The notes beneath the pieces are model-generated. The model was not told where the DNA came from. It saw only the letters and a list, made by a program, of their open reading frames with translations, and searched no databases. Of a DNA stretch of 13,713 nucleotides, positions 12,864 to 13,713 are shown in pieces; position 1 is the stretch's first letter, and every line of letters begins with the position of its first letter. Source of the stretch: Spirochaetaceae bacterium (GTDB lineage Bacteria > Spirochaetota > Spirochaetia > DSM-27196 > PXBQ01); contig PXBQ01000042.1 of the NCBI GenBank assembly GCA_003566875.1, forward strand, positions 1 through 13,713. Reading direction: 5' to 3'. Position numbers and translations under genes: made by a program.

Positions 12864-13553
12864 ATGCGTGTCAATGTTTTTGAGATCAACCACGGTGATT
12901 GCCCGTACCTTCCCGACCGAACGTGGGTAACCAATACCTTTCAACTCTCGCGCATAGATGAACGGATATACGAGAATCTGCTGAGTCACGGGTGGAGGAG
13001 GAGTGGGGACACGTTTTACCTGAACGCTTGCCCGGGCTGCACCGCGTGTCTCCCGATCAGAATCCCAACGCACCGGTTCGTCGCGAGAAAGTCGCAACGC
13101 AGAGTCATCCGCCGCAACGCCGACGTCGTGTGCACGCGACGCCGCACCGAGTTCACCGATGAGGCGTATGACCTTTACCGCGCTTACTGCGACGCGCGCC
13201 ACGGTCCCCACGATATCATCGGCCCCAAACAGTTTGCGACGTTCCTTGTCGAGTCGCCCGTTCGCGCGGAGATGATGGAGTACCGGGTCGCCGGCCGCCT
13301 GATCGGAGTCGGATGGATCGATCTTCTCGCCGACGGGATATCGAGTGTGTACTTTGTGTTTGACCCCGCCGAAAGCGCGCGCAGCCTCGGGACGTTCTCC
13401 GCGCTCACCGAGATCTCGCTCGCGCGCGAACTCGGGCTGCAGTGGGTCTATCTCGGTTTTTTCGTCGACGGAAGCAGAAAAATGGAGTACAAGGCCCGAT
13501 TCCGCCCGCACCAGCTGCTCGTGAGCGGGCGGTGGGCGGAACGGATCGAGTAG
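12864..13553 (+). CDS. bpt: Aminoacyl-tRNA--protein transferase (Bpt/Ate family)
   Basis: A 229-residue enzyme of the family that moves an amino acid (leucine in Bpt, arginine in eukaryotic Ate1) from its tRNA to the N-terminus of proteins, marking them for N-degron proteolysis. Typical parts are CPYLPDRTWVTNTF (13-26), LLSHGWRRSGDTFYLNACPGC (39-59, with the conserved CPGCTAC cysteines C56, C59 and C62), KSQRRVIRRN (76-85), and the C-terminal YLGFFV...KMEYKARFRP (196-215). The length is slightly short of the usual 235-250. The ATG at 12864 is needed to include the N-terminal CPYL motif. Bacterial members with these features are mostly annotated Bpt, aspartate/glutamate leucyltransferase; donor and acceptor are inferred from the family. 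The stop lies four bases from that of the convergent next gene. Confidence 0.88.
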   Translation: MRVNVFEINHGDCPYLPDRTWVTNTFQLSRIDERIYENLLSHGWRRSGDTFYLNACPGCTACLPIRIPTHRFVARKSQRRVIRRNADVVCTRRRTEFTDEAYDLYRAYCDARHGPHDIIGPKQFATFLVESPVRAEMMEYRVAGRLIGVGWIDLLADGISSVYFVFDPAESARSLGTFSALTEISLARELGLQWVYLGFFVDGSRKMEYKARFRPHQLLVSGRWAERIE

Positions 13554-13557
13554 CGAG

Positions 13558-13713
13558 TCATGCCGTGCCGAGCGCCGAATCGATGTCGGCGATTATGTCG
13601 TCAATGTGCTCGATGCCGATCGAGAGCCGCACCATCTCCGGAGGCAAACCCGCGGCGCGCTGCTGCTCCTCGTCGAGCTGTGAATGCGTCGTGGTAGCCG
13701 GATGGATCGCGAG
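13558..13713 (-). CDS. metY: O-acetylhomoserine sulfhydrylase, C-terminal end (partial)
   Basis: Fifty-one codons and a TGA (13558-13560) are visible; the gene continues beyond the window edge, so its start lies outside. The peptide begins LAIHPATTTHSQLDEEQQ and continues RLSIGIEHIDDIIADID, the typical end of PLP-dependent Cys/Met metabolism enzymes. The HP(A)(S/T)TTHSQL block and the SIGIEHIDDII form fit O-acetylhomoserine aminocarboxypropyltransferase, which makes homocysteine from O-acetylhomoserine and sulfide. The PLP lysine is outside the window. Cystathionine gamma-synthase or lyase is possible but less likely from these residues. Confidence 0.82.
   Translation of the reverse strand, partial: LAIHPATTTHSQLDEEQQRAAGLPPEMVRLSIGIEHIDDIIADIDSALGTA

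Noticed and set aside
1..13713. CRISPR arrays, tRNA/rRNA genes, insertion sequences, toxin-antitoxin pairs, riboswitches
   Set aside because: No regularly spaced repeats, tRNA-like cloverleaf sequence, transposase motif or long structured leader was seen; intergenic gaps are all shorter than about 160 bases.

Overview
The window is a gene-dense, GC-rich bacterial chromosome segment. I place it, with moderate confidence and by family resemblance only, in a free-living spirochaete (Spirochaetota). The reasons are a MurC of the 'VGIKGTGM' type, a cytidylate-kinase-like protein with a GKSGCGNST P-loop, a linked OadA/OadB sodium-pump decarboxylase and a large DUF4914-like protein. No tRNA, rRNA, CRISPR array, insertion sequence or phage gene was seen.

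Layout. (1) 1-1694, plus strand: the biotinyl tail of oxaloacetate decarboxylase alpha (cut by the window edge), then the complete membrane beta subunit, closed by a hairpin terminator. (2) 1733-5220, minus strand: one operon read cheW, murC, yicC, then a cytidylate-kinase-like gene, from a recognisable promoter just upstream of cheW. (3) 5376-5651, plus strand: a small single-domain parvulin. (4) 5702-7572, minus strand: a mutarotase-like protein translationally coupled to rsmE. (5) 7691-10731, plus strand: a three-gene sugar operon (D-lyxose/D-mannose isomerase family, PfkB kinase, MtlD-like polyol-phosphate dehydrogenase) behind a near-consensus promoter and divergent from the mutarotase gene. 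(6) 10847-12721, plus strand: a 624-residue P-loop protein resembling the HPr kinase/PEP carboxykinase fold, with its own promoter and a strong terminator. (7) 12864-13553, plus strand: a Bpt/Ate-type aminoacyl-tRNA-protein transferase, converging on the C-terminal end of an O-acetylhomoserine sulfhydrylase gene (13558-13713, minus strand, cut by the window edge).

How the genes work together. The mutarotase, isomerase, kinase and dehydrogenase form a plausible sugar/polyol utilisation module: anomer interconversion, aldose to ketose, ketose to ketose phosphate, and polyol phosphate to or from the same ketose phosphate. The best candidates for the shared intermediate are fructose 6-phosphate (mannose/mannitol route) or xylulose 5-phosphate (lyxose/arabitol route); the sequence does not decide. 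The DUF4914-like P-loop protein directly downstream is the least understood gene and the best candidate for undescribed biology. OadA/OadB couple oxaloacetate decarboxylation to sodium export. The cheW operon joins chemotaxis signalling to cell-wall precursor synthesis, RNA turnover and nucleotide metabolism.

A recurring stylistic feature is GTG starts, with the same four-base GTGA stop/start overlap at four places.
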